A stretch of DNA of 64,000 nt, taken from Sphingoaurantiacus capsulatus. GTDB taxonomy: Bacteria > Pseudomonadota > Alphaproteobacteria > Sphingomonadales > Sphingomonadaceae. A program made the translations under genes and the position numbers. Shown here piece after piece: positions 1 through 8,789 of this stretch. The notes under the pieces are model-generated. The model did no database searches, was not told where the DNA came from, and saw only the letters and a program-made list of their open reading frames with translations. The stretch is taken from positions 38,261 through 102,260 of the forward strand of contig NZ_JBHRXV010000014.1 in NCBI RefSeq assembly GCF_042648405.1, written 5' to 3'. The number at the start of each line of letters is the position of its first letter. Positions within the stretch are counted from its first letter, which is position 1.

Positions 1-73
1 AACATTATCGCCGGGAATCAGATGGGTGGCGAGGAATCGGCGCTAAGTGATTCTACACTTTGTCAGATTCTCC

Positions 74-129
74 GACACTACCTTTTTGACCGTGCGGATC
101 GCTTGACGAGAACTAGATAAAGTAGTGTC
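74..129. repeat. Imperfect inverted repeat upstream of the HNH gene
   Basis: GACACTAC at 74-81 is matched by its reverse complement GTAGTGTC at 122-129, and the flanking T-run and A-run extend the pairing imperfectly. It lies in a visibly AT-richer stretch (about 1-180) before the HNH gene. It could be a transcriptional dyad, a hairpin or a remnant of a small element. I see no convincing gene in positions 1-260. Confidence 0.3.
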
Positions 130-260
130 ATGACTGCGAAACACGATGTGTTGTAAAAAAGCGCGTCGATTATCGGATCTGGACGGCCGCGGGGCCGCCT
201 TGAGTGTGACAGGGCCTGAGGTTCTGCCGGCCGTCCCATCAGCGAGGGGACGGCAAGCGC

Positions 261-827
261 ATGTATCACCCGAATGTTCTGTCCCCGCCCGATGCATGCC
301 CGGCGCTGGTGCTGAACGCCGATTACACGCCGCTTTCCTATTATCCACTTTCGCTTTGGTCGTGGCAGACCGCGGTCAAGGCGGCCTTCCTCGAACGCGT
401 CGACATCGTCGCCGAATATGACCGGGAAATCCGCTCGCCGTCCTTCGCGATGCGGCTGCCTTCGGTCATTGCGTTGCGCCAATATGTGCGGCCGGCGAGC
501 CACCCTGCGTTCACCCGCTTCAACCTGTTCCTGCGCGACCGTTTCAGCTGCCAATATTGCGGCGTTCGCGACGACCTGACCTTCGATCATGTCGTGCCGC
601 GCGCCTATGGCGGCCGCACCACCTGGGAGAATGTCGCCACCGCCTGCGCCCCCTGCAACCTCAGAAAAGGCGGCCGCACGCCGGCCGAGGCGCATATGGC
701 GCTGCGCACCCGGCCGGAACAGCCGTCGACGCATCTGCTGCAGGAGCATGGCCGGGCCTTTCCGCCGCACTATCTGCATGCAACCTGGCGCGATTACCTC
801 TATTGGGATGCCGAACTCGAAGCCTGA
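261..827 (+). CDS. HNH endonuclease
   Basis: A 188-residue HNH-family nuclease, the type common as a single gene in alphaproteobacterial chromosomes. The visible core is a zinc-knuckle CxxC (Cys97, Cys100), then Asp109-His110 of the first HNH strand, Asn124, and a second CxxC (Cys129, Cys132). These should hold a structural zinc and one catalytic metal in a beta-beta-alpha fold. The N-terminal 90 residues carry the LNADYTPLSYYPLS segment typical of this family. GAGGGG at 244-249 can serve as ribosome binding site for the ATG at 261. The gene ends 9 bases before ppc, so the two may be cotranscribed. The cellular substrate is unknown; no restriction methylase or toxin partner is beside it. Confidence 0.85.
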   Translation: MYHPNVLSPPDACPALVLNADYTPLSYYPLSLWSWQTAVKAAFLERVDIVAEYDREIRSPSFAMRLPSVIALRQYVRPASHPAFTRFNLFLRDRFSCQYCGVRDDLTFDHVVPRAYGGRTTWENVATACAPCNLRKGGRTPAEAHMALRTRPEQPSTHLLQEHGRAFPPHYLHATWRDYLYWDAELEA

Positions 828-836
828 GGTTTCTCA

Positions 837-3500
837 ATGGCAGATTCGGCTGACGCGGCGCGCGAAGACGTGCGCTATCTCGGACGCTTGCTCGGCGACG
901 CGATCCGGGCCCTCGACGGTCAGCCGGTCTACGAACGTATCGAGGCGATCCGCAAGGCCTCGGTCGCCGTCCATCGCGAGGGCAAGGCGCAGGAAGCGCA
1001 TCTCGAGCATCATCTCGCCGCGCTGAGCCTCGACGATACGCTGCGCTTCGTGCGCGGCTTCCTGATCTTCTCACTGCTGGCGAACATCGCCGAGGACCGG
1101 CATTTGCGCCCCGCCGCCTCCGGCCGCACGCTCGCCGCCGCCATCGACGAGCTGGCCGGGCAGGGTGTCGATCGCGGCGCGGTGGCGGCGCTGCTCGGCG
1201 AGGCACTGGTCGCGCCGGTGCTGACCGCGCACCCGACCGAGGTCAGGCGCAAGAGCATCATCGACCGCGAGGCGGCGATCGTGAAAGCGATAGCGGCGCT
1301 CGACGTGGCCGAGGATTCCGCCGACCGCGCCGATATCGAGGCGGAGCTGCGCAGCGCCATCGCCATCCTGTGGCAGACGCGCGCGCTGCGCGGCGTGCGG
1401 ATCGGCGTGCCCGACGAGATCGAGACGGCGCTCTCCTATTTCCGCACCACCTTCCTTCCCGTGCTGCCGCGCCTCTATGCGCGCTGGGAATCCGCGCTCG
1501 GCGTCGCCGGGCTGCCGCGCTTCCTCAAGCCCGGCAACTGGATCGGCGGCGACCGCGACGGCAACCCGAACGTCACCGCCGACACTTTACGCCATGCGAT
1601 GCGCGAGCAGGCGAAGGTGGCGATCGGCCATCATCTCGACGAGTTGCACGAGCTGGGCGGCGAGTTGTCGATCTCCGCCGGTCTCGCGCATGTCTCGGCG
1701 GCGCTCGAAGGGCTGGCCGCCGTCTCGCACGACGATTCACCGCAGCGGTCGGACGAGCCCTATCGCCGCGCCATCACCGGCCTCTATGCACGGCTGGCCG
1801 CGACCTACGAGAAGCTGATCGGCGACCTGCCGCCGCGCCCCGCCTCCGTCGCCGCCCAGCCCTACGCCGTCGCCGACGACTTCCGCGCCGATCTTCAGAC
1901 GGTGCGCGCCTCGCTGGCGGCGAACGGCGGCATGGCTGACCGCCGGCTTGACGACCTGATTGCCGCGGTCGACACCTTCGGCTTCCACCTCGCGACGCTC
2001 GACCTGCGCCAGAACGCCGACGTGCATCTGCGCGTTGTCGCCGAGCTGCTGAAGGTCGCCGCCGTCGAGGCCGACTATGCGGCGCTCGACGAAGACGCGC
2101 GCATCGCGCTGCTGCGCCGCGAGCTTGGCCATGGCCGGTTGCTCGGCAATCCCTTCGCCGACTATTCGGAGGAGACGCAGGGCGAACTCGCCATCCTGAA
2201 AGCGGCCGCCGACGCGCATGCCGCCTTCGGCCCGGCCTGCATCACCACCTACATCATCTCGAAGACCAGCGGCGTCTCCAACATGCTGGAGGTCTATCTG
2301 CTGCTGAAGGAGGTCGGGCTCTACCGGCCGGGGCAGCCATCGCCGGTGATGTCGGTGCCGCTCTTCGAGACGATCGGCGATCTCGAAGCCGCGCCGGAAG
2401 TCATGGAAGCCTATCTGGCGCTGCCGGAGATCAGGCCGCTCGTTGCCGCCCGGGGCGCGCTGCAGGAAGTGATGATCGGCTATTCCGATAGCAACAAGGA
2501 CGGCGGCTACCTCACGTCCAACTGGTCGCTGCACGAGGGTGCGCTGGCGCTGGTCGAGGTGTTCTCAACGGCCGGCGTGCGGCTGCAGCTGTTCCACGGC
2601 CGCGGCGGCGCGGTCGGGCGCGGCGGCGGCTCGGCGTTCGACGCCATCCGCGCGCAGCCGCCGGGCAGCGTGCAGGGTCGCATCCGCATCACCGAACAGG
2701 GCGAGGTCATCGCCTCGAAGTTCGGCAACCCGGCAGTCGGCGCCGCCAGCCTCGAGACGATGGCCGCAGCGACGGTGCTGGCGACACTGGGGCCGCCGCC
2801 GGTCGCCGACGCCGACCTCGCGCGCTTTCGCGCCGCCTTCGCCGACATCAGCGGCGCGGCGTTCACCGCCTATCGCGGCCTTGTCTACGAGACGCCAGGC
2901 TTCAAGGACTTCTTCCGCGCCGCAACCCCGATCGCCGAGATCGCCGATTTGAAGATCGGCTCGCGCCCGGCGTCGCGCACCAAGTCCGACCGGATCGAGG
3001 ATCTGCGCGCCATCCCCTGGGTGTTCTCCTGGGCGCAGGCGCGGGTGATGCTGCCCGGCTGGTATGGCGCGGGGCAGGCGTTCGCGGGCTGCACCGACCG
3101 TGGCCTGCTCGCCGAGATGGTCGCGCGCTGGCCGTTCCTGCAGGCGACGCTCTCCAATCTCGAAATGGTGCTGGCGAAGTCGGACATCGAAGTCGCGGCG
3201 CGCTACGCCGAGCTGGTGCCTGACGAGAAGTTGCGCGCGCATGTGTTCGGGCAGATTCGCGACGGCTGGCTGACCACGCGCGACCAGCTGCTGGAGCTGA
3301 CCGGCCAGTCGACGCTCCTTGAAAAGCAGCCGGCGCTCGCCCGCTCGATCAAGCTGCGGCTGCCCTATATCGAGCCGCTCAACCATCTGCAGATCGAGCT
3401 GATCCGCCGCCACCGCGGTGGCGACAGCGACGCCCGCGTCCGCGATGGCATTCACCTCACCATCAACGGCATCGCCGCGGGACTTCGCAACAGCGGCTGA
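837..3500 (+). CDS. ppc: Phosphoenolpyruvate carboxylase
   Basis: Carboxylates PEP with bicarbonate to oxaloacetate, replenishing the TCA cycle in the cytoplasm. The 887-residue length is normal for the bacterial enzyme. Signature 1 with the catalytic histidine is visible as VLTAHPTEVRRKS (His132). Signature 2 appears as GYSDSNKDGG, followed by the glycine-rich loop FHGRGGAVGRGGG, both part of the active site. The C-terminus ends LRNSG, close to the usual RNTG that reaches the active site. Start ATG follows the HNH stop after 9 bases. Regulation is probably allosteric, as in other PEP carboxylases; nothing local indicates a transcriptional control. Confidence 0.97.
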   Translation: MADSADAAREDVRYLGRLLGDAIRALDGQPVYERIEAIRKASVAVHREGKAQEAHLEHHLAALSLDDTLRFVRGFLIFSLLANIAEDRHLRPAASGRTLAAAIDELAGQGVDRGAVAALLGEALVAPVLTAHPTEVRRKSIIDREAAIVKAIAALDVAEDSADRADIEAELRSAIAILWQTRALRGVRIGVPDEIETALSYFRTTFLPVLPRLYARWESALGVAGLPRFLKPGNWIGGDRDGNPNVTADTLRHAMREQAKVAIGHHLDELHELGGELSISAGLAHVSAALEGLAAVSHDDSPQRSDEPYRRAITGLYARLAATYEKLIGDLPPRPASVAAQPYAVADDFRADLQTVRASLAANGGMADRRLDDLIAAVDTFGFHLATLDLRQNADVHLRVVAELLKVAAVEADYAALDEDARIALLRRELGHGRLLGNPFADYSEETQGELAILKAAADAHAAFGPACITTYIISKTSGVSNMLEVYLLLKEVGLYRPGQPSPVMSVPLFETIGDLEAAPEVMEAYLALPEIRPLVAARGALQEVMIGYSDSNKDGGYLTSNWSLHEGALALVEVFSTAGVRLQLFHGRGGAVGRGGGSAFDAIRAQPPGSVQGRIRITEQGEVIASKFGNPAVGAASLETMAAATVLATLGPPPVADADLARFRAAFADISGAAFTAYRGLVYETPGFKDFFRAATPIAEIADLKIGSRPASRTKSDRIEDLRAIPWVFSWAQARVMLPGWYGAGQAFAGCTDRGLLAEMVARWPFLQATLSNLEMVLAKSDIEVAARYAELVPDEKLRAHVFGQIRDGWLTTRDQLLELTGQSTLLEKQPALARSIKLRLPYIEPLNHLQIELIRRHRGGDSDARVRDGIHLTINGIAAGLRNSG

Positions 3501-3552
3501 CCCTGCTCGCTTTAAGGTTGAGACGCGGCGACCCTCCGCCTAGCCTTCGCGC

Positions 3553-4674
3553 ATGAACCATCCCGCCCTCCTCGCGCTGTTCGCCCTCGCCGCGGCGACG
3601 ACCGCGCACGCCGCTCCCCGCGCTCGCGACACGGGCATCGTCGTCGGTCTATTCCAGCCGGGTCCGCTGAACGCGATCACCGATGTGGCGGGCGTGACCG
3701 TCGGCCATGTCACGCTGAGGAGAGGCCGCGCGCTCAATACCGGCATCACCGCGGTGCTGCCGCACGGCGGAAACTTGTTTCAGGACAAGGTGCCGGCGGG
3801 GTTCGCGGTGGCGAACGGGTTCGGGAAGTTCATGGGCAGCACGCAGGTCATCGAGCTCGGCGAGCTGGAGACGCCGGTGATGATGACCAACACCCTGTCG
3901 GTGCCCGAGGCCGCGGCCGGCGCGGTGGAGTGGACGCTGGCGCAGCCGGGCAACGAGGAAGTGCGATCGGTCAACGCGGTGGTCGGCGAGACCAACGACG
4001 GGTTCCTCAACGACATCCGCGCGCGCCGCGTCGCCAAGGATCATGCCAAGGCCGCCATCGCCACAGCCAAGGGCGGCGCGGTACCCGAAGGCGCGGTCGG
4101 CGCCGGCACCGGCACGGTGGCGTTCGGCTTCAAGGGCGGCATCGGCACCGCCTCGCGCAAGCTCACCCCGCAATATGGCGGCTACACCGTCGGCGTGCTG
4201 GTGCAGAGCAACTATGGCGGATCGCTGACCATTGCCGGCGTGCCCGTCGACAAGGCGCTGGGCCGCGAATCCTTCTCCGAGACGACGCGCACTTCGGCGG
4301 ACGGCTCGGTGATCCTCGTCATCGCCACCGACGCGCCGCTGTCCGACCGCAACCTCGCCCGGCTCGCCGACCGCTCGTTCATCGGCATTGGCCGCACCGG
4401 CTCGCCGATCAGCAACGGGTCGGGCGACTATGCCGTCGCTTTCTCGACACACCCCGACGTGCGCCGCACCCCGGCGAAGCGATCGGCGCCGGCCGCCGCG
4501 ACCGAACTGCCCAACGACCTGATGTCGCCGCTCTTCCAGGCGGTGACCGAGGCGGCGGAGGAAGCGGTGCTCAACTCGATGTTCGCCGCCACCCGCACCG
4601 AGGGGCATCGCGGCACCATCGAGGCGCTGCCGGTCGACAAGGTGGTGCCGCTGGTCGGAGGCCGCCCGCGCTGA
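3553..4674 (+). CDS. P1 family peptidase (DmpA-like aminopeptidase), secreted
   Basis: A 373-residue member of the DmpA/OAT fold: N-terminal nucleophile peptidases that self-cleave before a serine and release D- or L-amino acids or beta-peptides. An N-terminal signal peptide (residues 1-20, hydrophobic core ALLALFALAAA, ending AHAA) points to the periplasm. The autocleavage site is visible as DGS-VILVIATDAPLS, with Ser252 as the predicted new N-terminal nucleophile. The upstream NGFGKFMGSTQVIELGELETP and VGETNDG blocks match family signatures. It is free-standing between ppc and a diguanylate cyclase. The substrate cannot be assigned; the secretion signal suggests scavenging of peptides or peptide-like amides. 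Confidence 0.9.
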   Translation: MNHPALLALFALAAATTAHAAPRARDTGIVVGLFQPGPLNAITDVAGVTVGHVTLRRGRALNTGITAVLPHGGNLFQDKVPAGFAVANGFGKFMGSTQVIELGELETPVMMTNTLSVPEAAAGAVEWTLAQPGNEEVRSVNAVVGETNDGFLNDIRARRVAKDHAKAAIATAKGGAVPEGAVGAGTGTVAFGFKGGIGTASRKLTPQYGGYTVGVLVQSNYGGSLTIAGVPVDKALGRESFSETTRTSADGSVILVIATDAPLSDRNLARLADRSFIGIGRTGSPISNGSGDYAVAFSTHPDVRRTPAKRSAPAAATELPNDLMSPLFQAVTEAAEEAVLNSMFAATRTEGHRGTIEALPVDKVVPLVGGRPR

Positions 4675-4762
4675 CACTGCGACGGCGCAGCGGGTTTACA
4701 CCTTGGTGAGGCGCTTCCTATACGGAGCGCGGGGCGGGATCGAAGCAGGTGACCGGCCGTCC

Positions 4763-7700
4763 ATGCGTGATTGGTTGAGAGTGCTGGTGATGGGGGTGCA
4801 GGCGGCGCTGCTGGCGTTCGCTGCGCCGGCGCTTGCTGCCACCGACCCGTGGCGCGCCTTCGACATTCCGCAATTCGAACATGTGCTGGTGCGCGACGGC
4901 CTGCCGCACGGCACCGTCACTTCGATCGTTCAGGACCGGCGCGGCGTCGTCTGGATGGGCACCTTCGGCGGCTTGGTCCGCTATGACGGCTACCGCATGC
5001 AGGTGTACCGGCAGGCCGCGCTCGATCCGAAGCAGCTCCCCGACAGCTACGTCCGCGCCATCGCGCCGCTGCCCGACGGCAAGCTGCTGATCGGCACCAA
5101 CGCCGGCGGCGTGGTGATCTTCGACCCCGCGACGATGCGCTTCGACCGGCTGCCGGTCGGCGACCATGGCAGCGCCCACGCCAAGATCTTCGCGCTCGCG
5201 CCCGCGAAGGGCGGCGCCGCCTATTGGATCGCCACCGAAGGCGGGCTCGACCGCATCGACTTGAAGACCCGCCGTATCGCACCGGTCGCCGGCGCACCAG
5301 GCGCCGACAAAAGCTTCGACCCGCGCAGCTTCTCGGTGCTCGAGGACAATCGCGGCCACCTCTGGCTCGGCACCAACGCGGGGCTGCTGCTGCGCCGCGC
5401 CGGGTCGGCCCGCTTCGAGAAGGTCACCGCCCCCGGCACCGCCGGCGCGATCCTCGCCGACAAGATCTGGGCGCTGCGCCAGGACAGCACCGGGCGCCTG
5501 TGGGTCGGCTCGGGCCAGTCGGGGCTGCTCTATCTCGACGCGCAGTTGCGGCCGCAGCTCGTGCCGCAGTTGTCGGGCACCGAGGGGCTGGCGCGGCGAC
5601 GCACCGTGCGCGACTTCCTCGAAACCGCCAGCGGCGAGATCTGGGCGGCGACCGACGGCGGCGGCGTCGTCACCTGGAACCCGGCGACCGGCGAGGCCGG
5701 GCGGATCACCCATGACCCGGCGATGCAGGCGTCGCTGCCCGGCGACATCACCCGCGCGCTGCTGCAGGACCGGTCGGGCAATATCTGGATCGCCACCGAG
5801 GTCGGCGCGGCGCGCTACAATCCCGGCGGGCGCGTGGTGATGTCCTTGCTATCGTCGCCGCTTAACCCCGCGACCTTGTCCGATCCCAATGTCCACGCGG
5901 TGTGGATCGACCCGCGCCGGCGCATCTGGCTCGGCCTCGGCATGGGCCGCGTCGACATCCTCGACCAGAAGGCCGGCACCATCCGCCGCGTGCGACTGAC
6001 CGGCGAGCAGGCGGAGCGCGACGTGCAGGCCTTCGCCATCGGCCCCGACGGCAAGGTGTGGGCCGGCTCGCAGGGGGTGGCGCGCATCGATCCGGACAGC
6101 TTCGCCGTCACCGGCTCGCTGATCCCCGAGCTCGATTCAAAGCTGGTCCTGTCGATGGCCGCGGATGGCGCCGACATGCTGATCGGCACCTATGACGGGC
6201 TGTTCCGCTATTCGACCGGCAGCCGCCAACTGCAGCAATATGTGAACGACCCCGCCGACAAGCGCAGCCTCGCCGGCAATCAGGTGCGCCTGATCACCTC
6301 GATGCCCGGCGGCGAAACTTGGTTCTCGACGATTACCGGCATCAGCATCGCGCGCCCCGGGCAGGCGGGCTTCACCAATCTGCGCAACGACCCCGCCGAC
6401 GCGCGCAGCCTGCCGCAGGATTATTCGGGGTCGATTGTGCGCGATGCCAAGGGCCGCTGGTGGTTCGGCACCTTCGGCGGGCTCGGCCGGCTCGACAGCC
6501 TGTCGGCGCCCTACCGCTTCCGCCGCGTCGTCGCGGGGCTCGCCAGCGAAAAGGTCAACGCCGTCCTGACCGAGGGCGAGCGGGTGTGGGCGAGCACCTC
6601 GGACGGCGTGGCGCTGGTCGACGGCAACACCTTGCAGGTCCGCAACCTCGGCCCGCGCGAAGGCCTGCGCATCGACAGCTACATCCACCGCTCCGCCGCC
6701 CGCGCCCCTGACGGCGCGCTGATGTTCGGCGGCCTCGGCGGGCTGACCGTCATCGATCCCGCCGCTGCGAAGCCGCCGACCGACAAGCCGGTCATCGCCA
6801 TCACCAACCTCGTCGTCGACGGCGTCGAGCAGCCCTTCGCCGGCCTGCCCCGTCCCGGCGACGATCTCGAGCTGGCGGCCACGCGCAAGGGCTTCCGCGC
6901 CGATTTCGCGCTGCTCGATTATCGCGCGCCGGCGGCCACCCGCTATTCCTACCGCCTCGACGGGTTCGACGACGATTGGGTGCGCGTCCCCTTCGGCACG
7001 CCGCCCGCCGCTGCCTACACCAACCTGCCGGCCGGCCGTTACACGCTCCGCCTGCGCGCCGAGGTCGGTGGGCTGTTTCCGCGCGCGATCGAGACGACGG
7101 CCGCGATTGCGGTCGAGCCGCGCTGGTACGAAACCGCCTGGGCGCGCATCGCGGCGCTGCTGCTGGCCATGGCCGCCATCGCCGCGATCGTGCTGCTGCG
7201 CACCCGCATGCTCCAGCACCGCGCCGCCCGGCTCGAGGCGCTGGTCGGCGAGCGGACGCAGGCGCTGCGTGACGCCAACGATCGGCTGGAAGCGCTCGCC
7301 GGCACCGATCCCCTGACCGGCATCGCCAACCGCCGCCGCTTCCTCGAAACCGCCGCCGCCGAATTCGAGCGAGCGCGCCACCTCGGCCACCCGGTCAGCC
7401 TGATCATCGTCGACCTCGATCATTTCAAATCGGTCAACGACACCTACGGTCACGGCGTCGGCGATACCGTGCTGCGCCGCGCTGCCGAGGAAGCGGTGCG
7501 CGCCTGCCGGTCGAGCGACCTCGTCGCGCGCTTCGGCGGCGAGGAGCTGGTGGTGCTGCTCCCCGAAACCGACGCCGACGGCGCCCTGCGCGCCGCCGAC
7601 ACCCTGCGCCGCGCCATCGGCGTGCCGACCGAACTCGACGGCCGGCGCATCGCCATCACCGCCAGCGCCGGCGTCGCCGAATGGCGGGCGCCCGACGAGA

Positions 7701-7822
7701 GCATCCCGTCGCTGCTCGACCGCGCCGACCGCGCGCTCTACGCGGCGAAACGCGCCGGCCGCGACCGCACCTTGCTGGCGAGCGACGCGCTGGAGGCGCG
7801 CCGCGCCGGCGACGCCGCGTAA
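4763..7822 (+). CDS. Beta-propeller sensor diguanylate cyclase
   Basis: A 1019-residue one-component c-di-GMP synthase. A signal peptide (VQAALLAFAAPALAA) leads into a periplasmic two-component-type beta-propeller with many repeats of the form G-x-(I/V/L)-W-x-(G/A)-(T/S), for example GHLWLGTNAGLLL and GNIWIATEVGAARYN. A Y_Y_Y domain follows (about residues 706-783), then one membrane helix (about 792-813) and a C-terminal GGDEF domain. The active-site loop is GGEEL (about residue 925), and RSSD five residues upstream is an intact product-inhibition I-site. The start is set at ATG 4763, which gives a clean signal peptide; a TTG at 4703 would add 20 unlikely residues. The ligand is unknown. It has no kinase, unlike most propeller/Y_Y_Y sensors. 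Confidence 0.9.
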   Translation: MRDWLRVLVMGVQAALLAFAAPALAATDPWRAFDIPQFEHVLVRDGLPHGTVTSIVQDRRGVVWMGTFGGLVRYDGYRMQVYRQAALDPKQLPDSYVRAIAPLPDGKLLIGTNAGGVVIFDPATMRFDRLPVGDHGSAHAKIFALAPAKGGAAYWIATEGGLDRIDLKTRRIAPVAGAPGADKSFDPRSFSVLEDNRGHLWLGTNAGLLLRRAGSARFEKVTAPGTAGAILADKIWALRQDSTGRLWVGSGQSGLLYLDAQLRPQLVPQLSGTEGLARRRTVRDFLETASGEIWAATDGGGVVTWNPATGEAGRITHDPAMQASLPGDITRALLQDRSGNIWIATEVGAARYNPGGRVVMSLLSSPLNPATLSDPNVHAVWIDPRRRIWLGLGMGRVDILDQKAGTIRRVRLTGEQAERDVQAFAIGPDGKVWAGSQGVARIDPDSFAVTGSLIPELDSKLVLSMAADGADMLIGTYDGLFRYSTGSRQLQQYVNDPADKRSLAGNQVRLITSMPGGETWFSTITGISIARPGQAGFTNLRNDPADARSLPQDYSGSIVRDAKGRWWFGTFGGLGRLDSLSAPYRFRRVVAGLASEKVNAVLTEGERVWASTSDGVALVDGNTLQVRNLGPREGLRIDSYIHRSAARAPDGALMFGGLGGLTVIDPAAAKPPTDKPVIAITNLVVDGVEQPFAGLPRPGDDLELAATRKGFRADFALLDYRAPAATRYSYRLDGFDDDWVRVPFGTPPAAAYTNLPAGRYTLRLRAEVGGLFPRAIETTAAIAVEPRWYETAWARIAALLLAMAAIAAIVLLRTRMLQHRAARLEALVGERTQALRDANDRLEALAGTDPLTGIANRRRFLETAAAEFERARHLGHPVSLIIVDLDHFKSVNDTYGHGVGDTVLRRAAEEAVRACRSSDLVARFGGEELVVLLPETDADGALRAADTLRRAIGVPTELDGRRIAITASAGVAEWRAPDESIPSLLDRADRALYAAKRAGRDRTLLASDALEARRAGDAA

Positions 7823-8009
7823 CCCTCGGGCGCAACCGCTTGGTAACGTCCAACTTGTCATTGTCGCGCCGGCCCGGTCTGATGGGCCTGAGTTCAGGCG
7901 TTGCAGGGTAGGGCAATGACAGCAGGGAAAGCGGTAGCGGCCGTCGACCTCAACAACGTGATATTGGCCGCGGCTTCTTCGGAAGCCGAGCGGGCCAGCA
8001 CCAGGGGGA

Positions 8010-8543
8010 TCATCCTCGCGGTCGGCACCCATGAGCCTCCCAAAGAGCTTCGACCTTACCTTCGGGCCGAATGATACCGTCTTGGGCGCCTGCGAGAATC
8101 TTGCGATCGGAGAAGCCCAAATCGGAAATCAGGTGCGGCGCGCCCTCAAAGGACCAGACGTCATGGAGCGCCACTGCGACTGGCCATTGTGCAAGCCGTG
8201 CGGCCTCGGCATCGCTAACAAAGGTGGCCGTATCACCAAAGAGCGCGGAAACGCGAGCGAAGTTCAGTACCCGCCCGCCCAGATCGCCGCGCACGCCGGA
8301 ACCACCGCCAATGAATATGGCATAGGGCTTTTCTGCCGCCTTCTTGGCCGCCCCTTTTGCGACAGCATAGTAAGCGGAACTCCCGCGCTCGCCGCGCCCG
8401 CCAAAGCAAATCATGTGAGAGCTGAGCGGCCCAAATACCGCTTTCACGCCCATAACGCTGGCCGGCGTCGACACTACATCGCAAAAGCGAGCAGATAATG
8501 CCGGAAGGACGTCATCCATAAATGACGCCGGAAATGCCACCAC
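8010..8543 (-). CDS. Hypothetical protein, atypical composition
   Basis: A 177-residue open frame with a protein-like sequence but no family I recognise. It has no signal peptide or clear membrane segment, and contains a glycine-rich stretch FIGGGSGVRGDLGG. Start is a GTG at 8541-8543 with a weak upstream ribosome site; an ATG at 8517-8519 is an alternative. Its codons are clearly less G/C-biased at third positions than its neighbours, and it sits directly downstream of the 3' end of tRNA-Leu, a common integration position. Both suggest acquisition by transfer. A 52-codon plus-strand frame (7916-8074) overlaps its 3' end, so one of the two may be spurious. Confidence 0.5.
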   Translation of the reverse strand: MVAFPASFMDDVLPALSARFCDVVSTPASVMGVKAVFGPLSSHMICFGGRGERGSSAYYAVAKGAAKKAAEKPYAIFIGGGSGVRGDLGGRVLNFARVSALFGDTATFVSDAEAARLAQWPVAVALHDVWSFEGAPHLISDLGFSDRKILAGAQDGIIRPEGKVEALWEAHGCRPRG

Positions 8544-8580
8544 GCTCTATTCGGCTTCGCGACCGATAGCGAAGCAGGAA

Positions 8581-8667
8581 TGGTGCCCAGGAAAGGACTC
8601 GAACCTTCACGCCGTTACCGGCACTAGCACCTGAAGCTAGCGCGTCTACCAATTCCGCCACCTGGGC
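8581..8667 (-). tRNA. tRNA-Leu (anticodon CAG)
   Basis: On the minus strand the acceptor arm GCCCAGG pairs with CCTGGGC. The T-arm reads GGTTCGAGTCC, and a long class II variable arm (TGCCGGTAACGGCG) is present, as expected for leucine. The anticodon loop TTCAGGT contains CAG. The 3' CCA is encoded (8581-8583). The length of 87 nt including CCA is typical for bacterial tRNA-Leu. Confidence 0.95.
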
Positions 8668-8789
8668 ACGGGGTCGGCCTGCCCGGATGGGGCAGGGGAG
8701 GCCGCGACGTAAGGCCCTCGCGCGTGGTTGTCAACGGCGTGCAATAGCGCCATGAGAGCCGCACGATTTCCCCAAGGGTTGCAGATAGC

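Noticed and set aside
43..348. 101-codon minus-strand frame at the left end
   Set aside because: It runs antisense into the HNH gene, has no family resemblance and looks like chance coding.
6137..8032. Long minus-strand open frame (631 codons) across the propeller/GGDEF gene
   Set aside because: It lies opposite a well-supported gene, is rich in Arg, Gly and Ala with no recognisable domain, and is the mirror of GC-biased codons.
7916..8074. 52-codon plus-strand frame with a passable ribosome site after the propeller cyclase gene
   Set aside because: Too short to judge, no recognisable family, and it overlaps the end of the better-supported minus-strand frame at 8010-8543. It remains a possible small protein.
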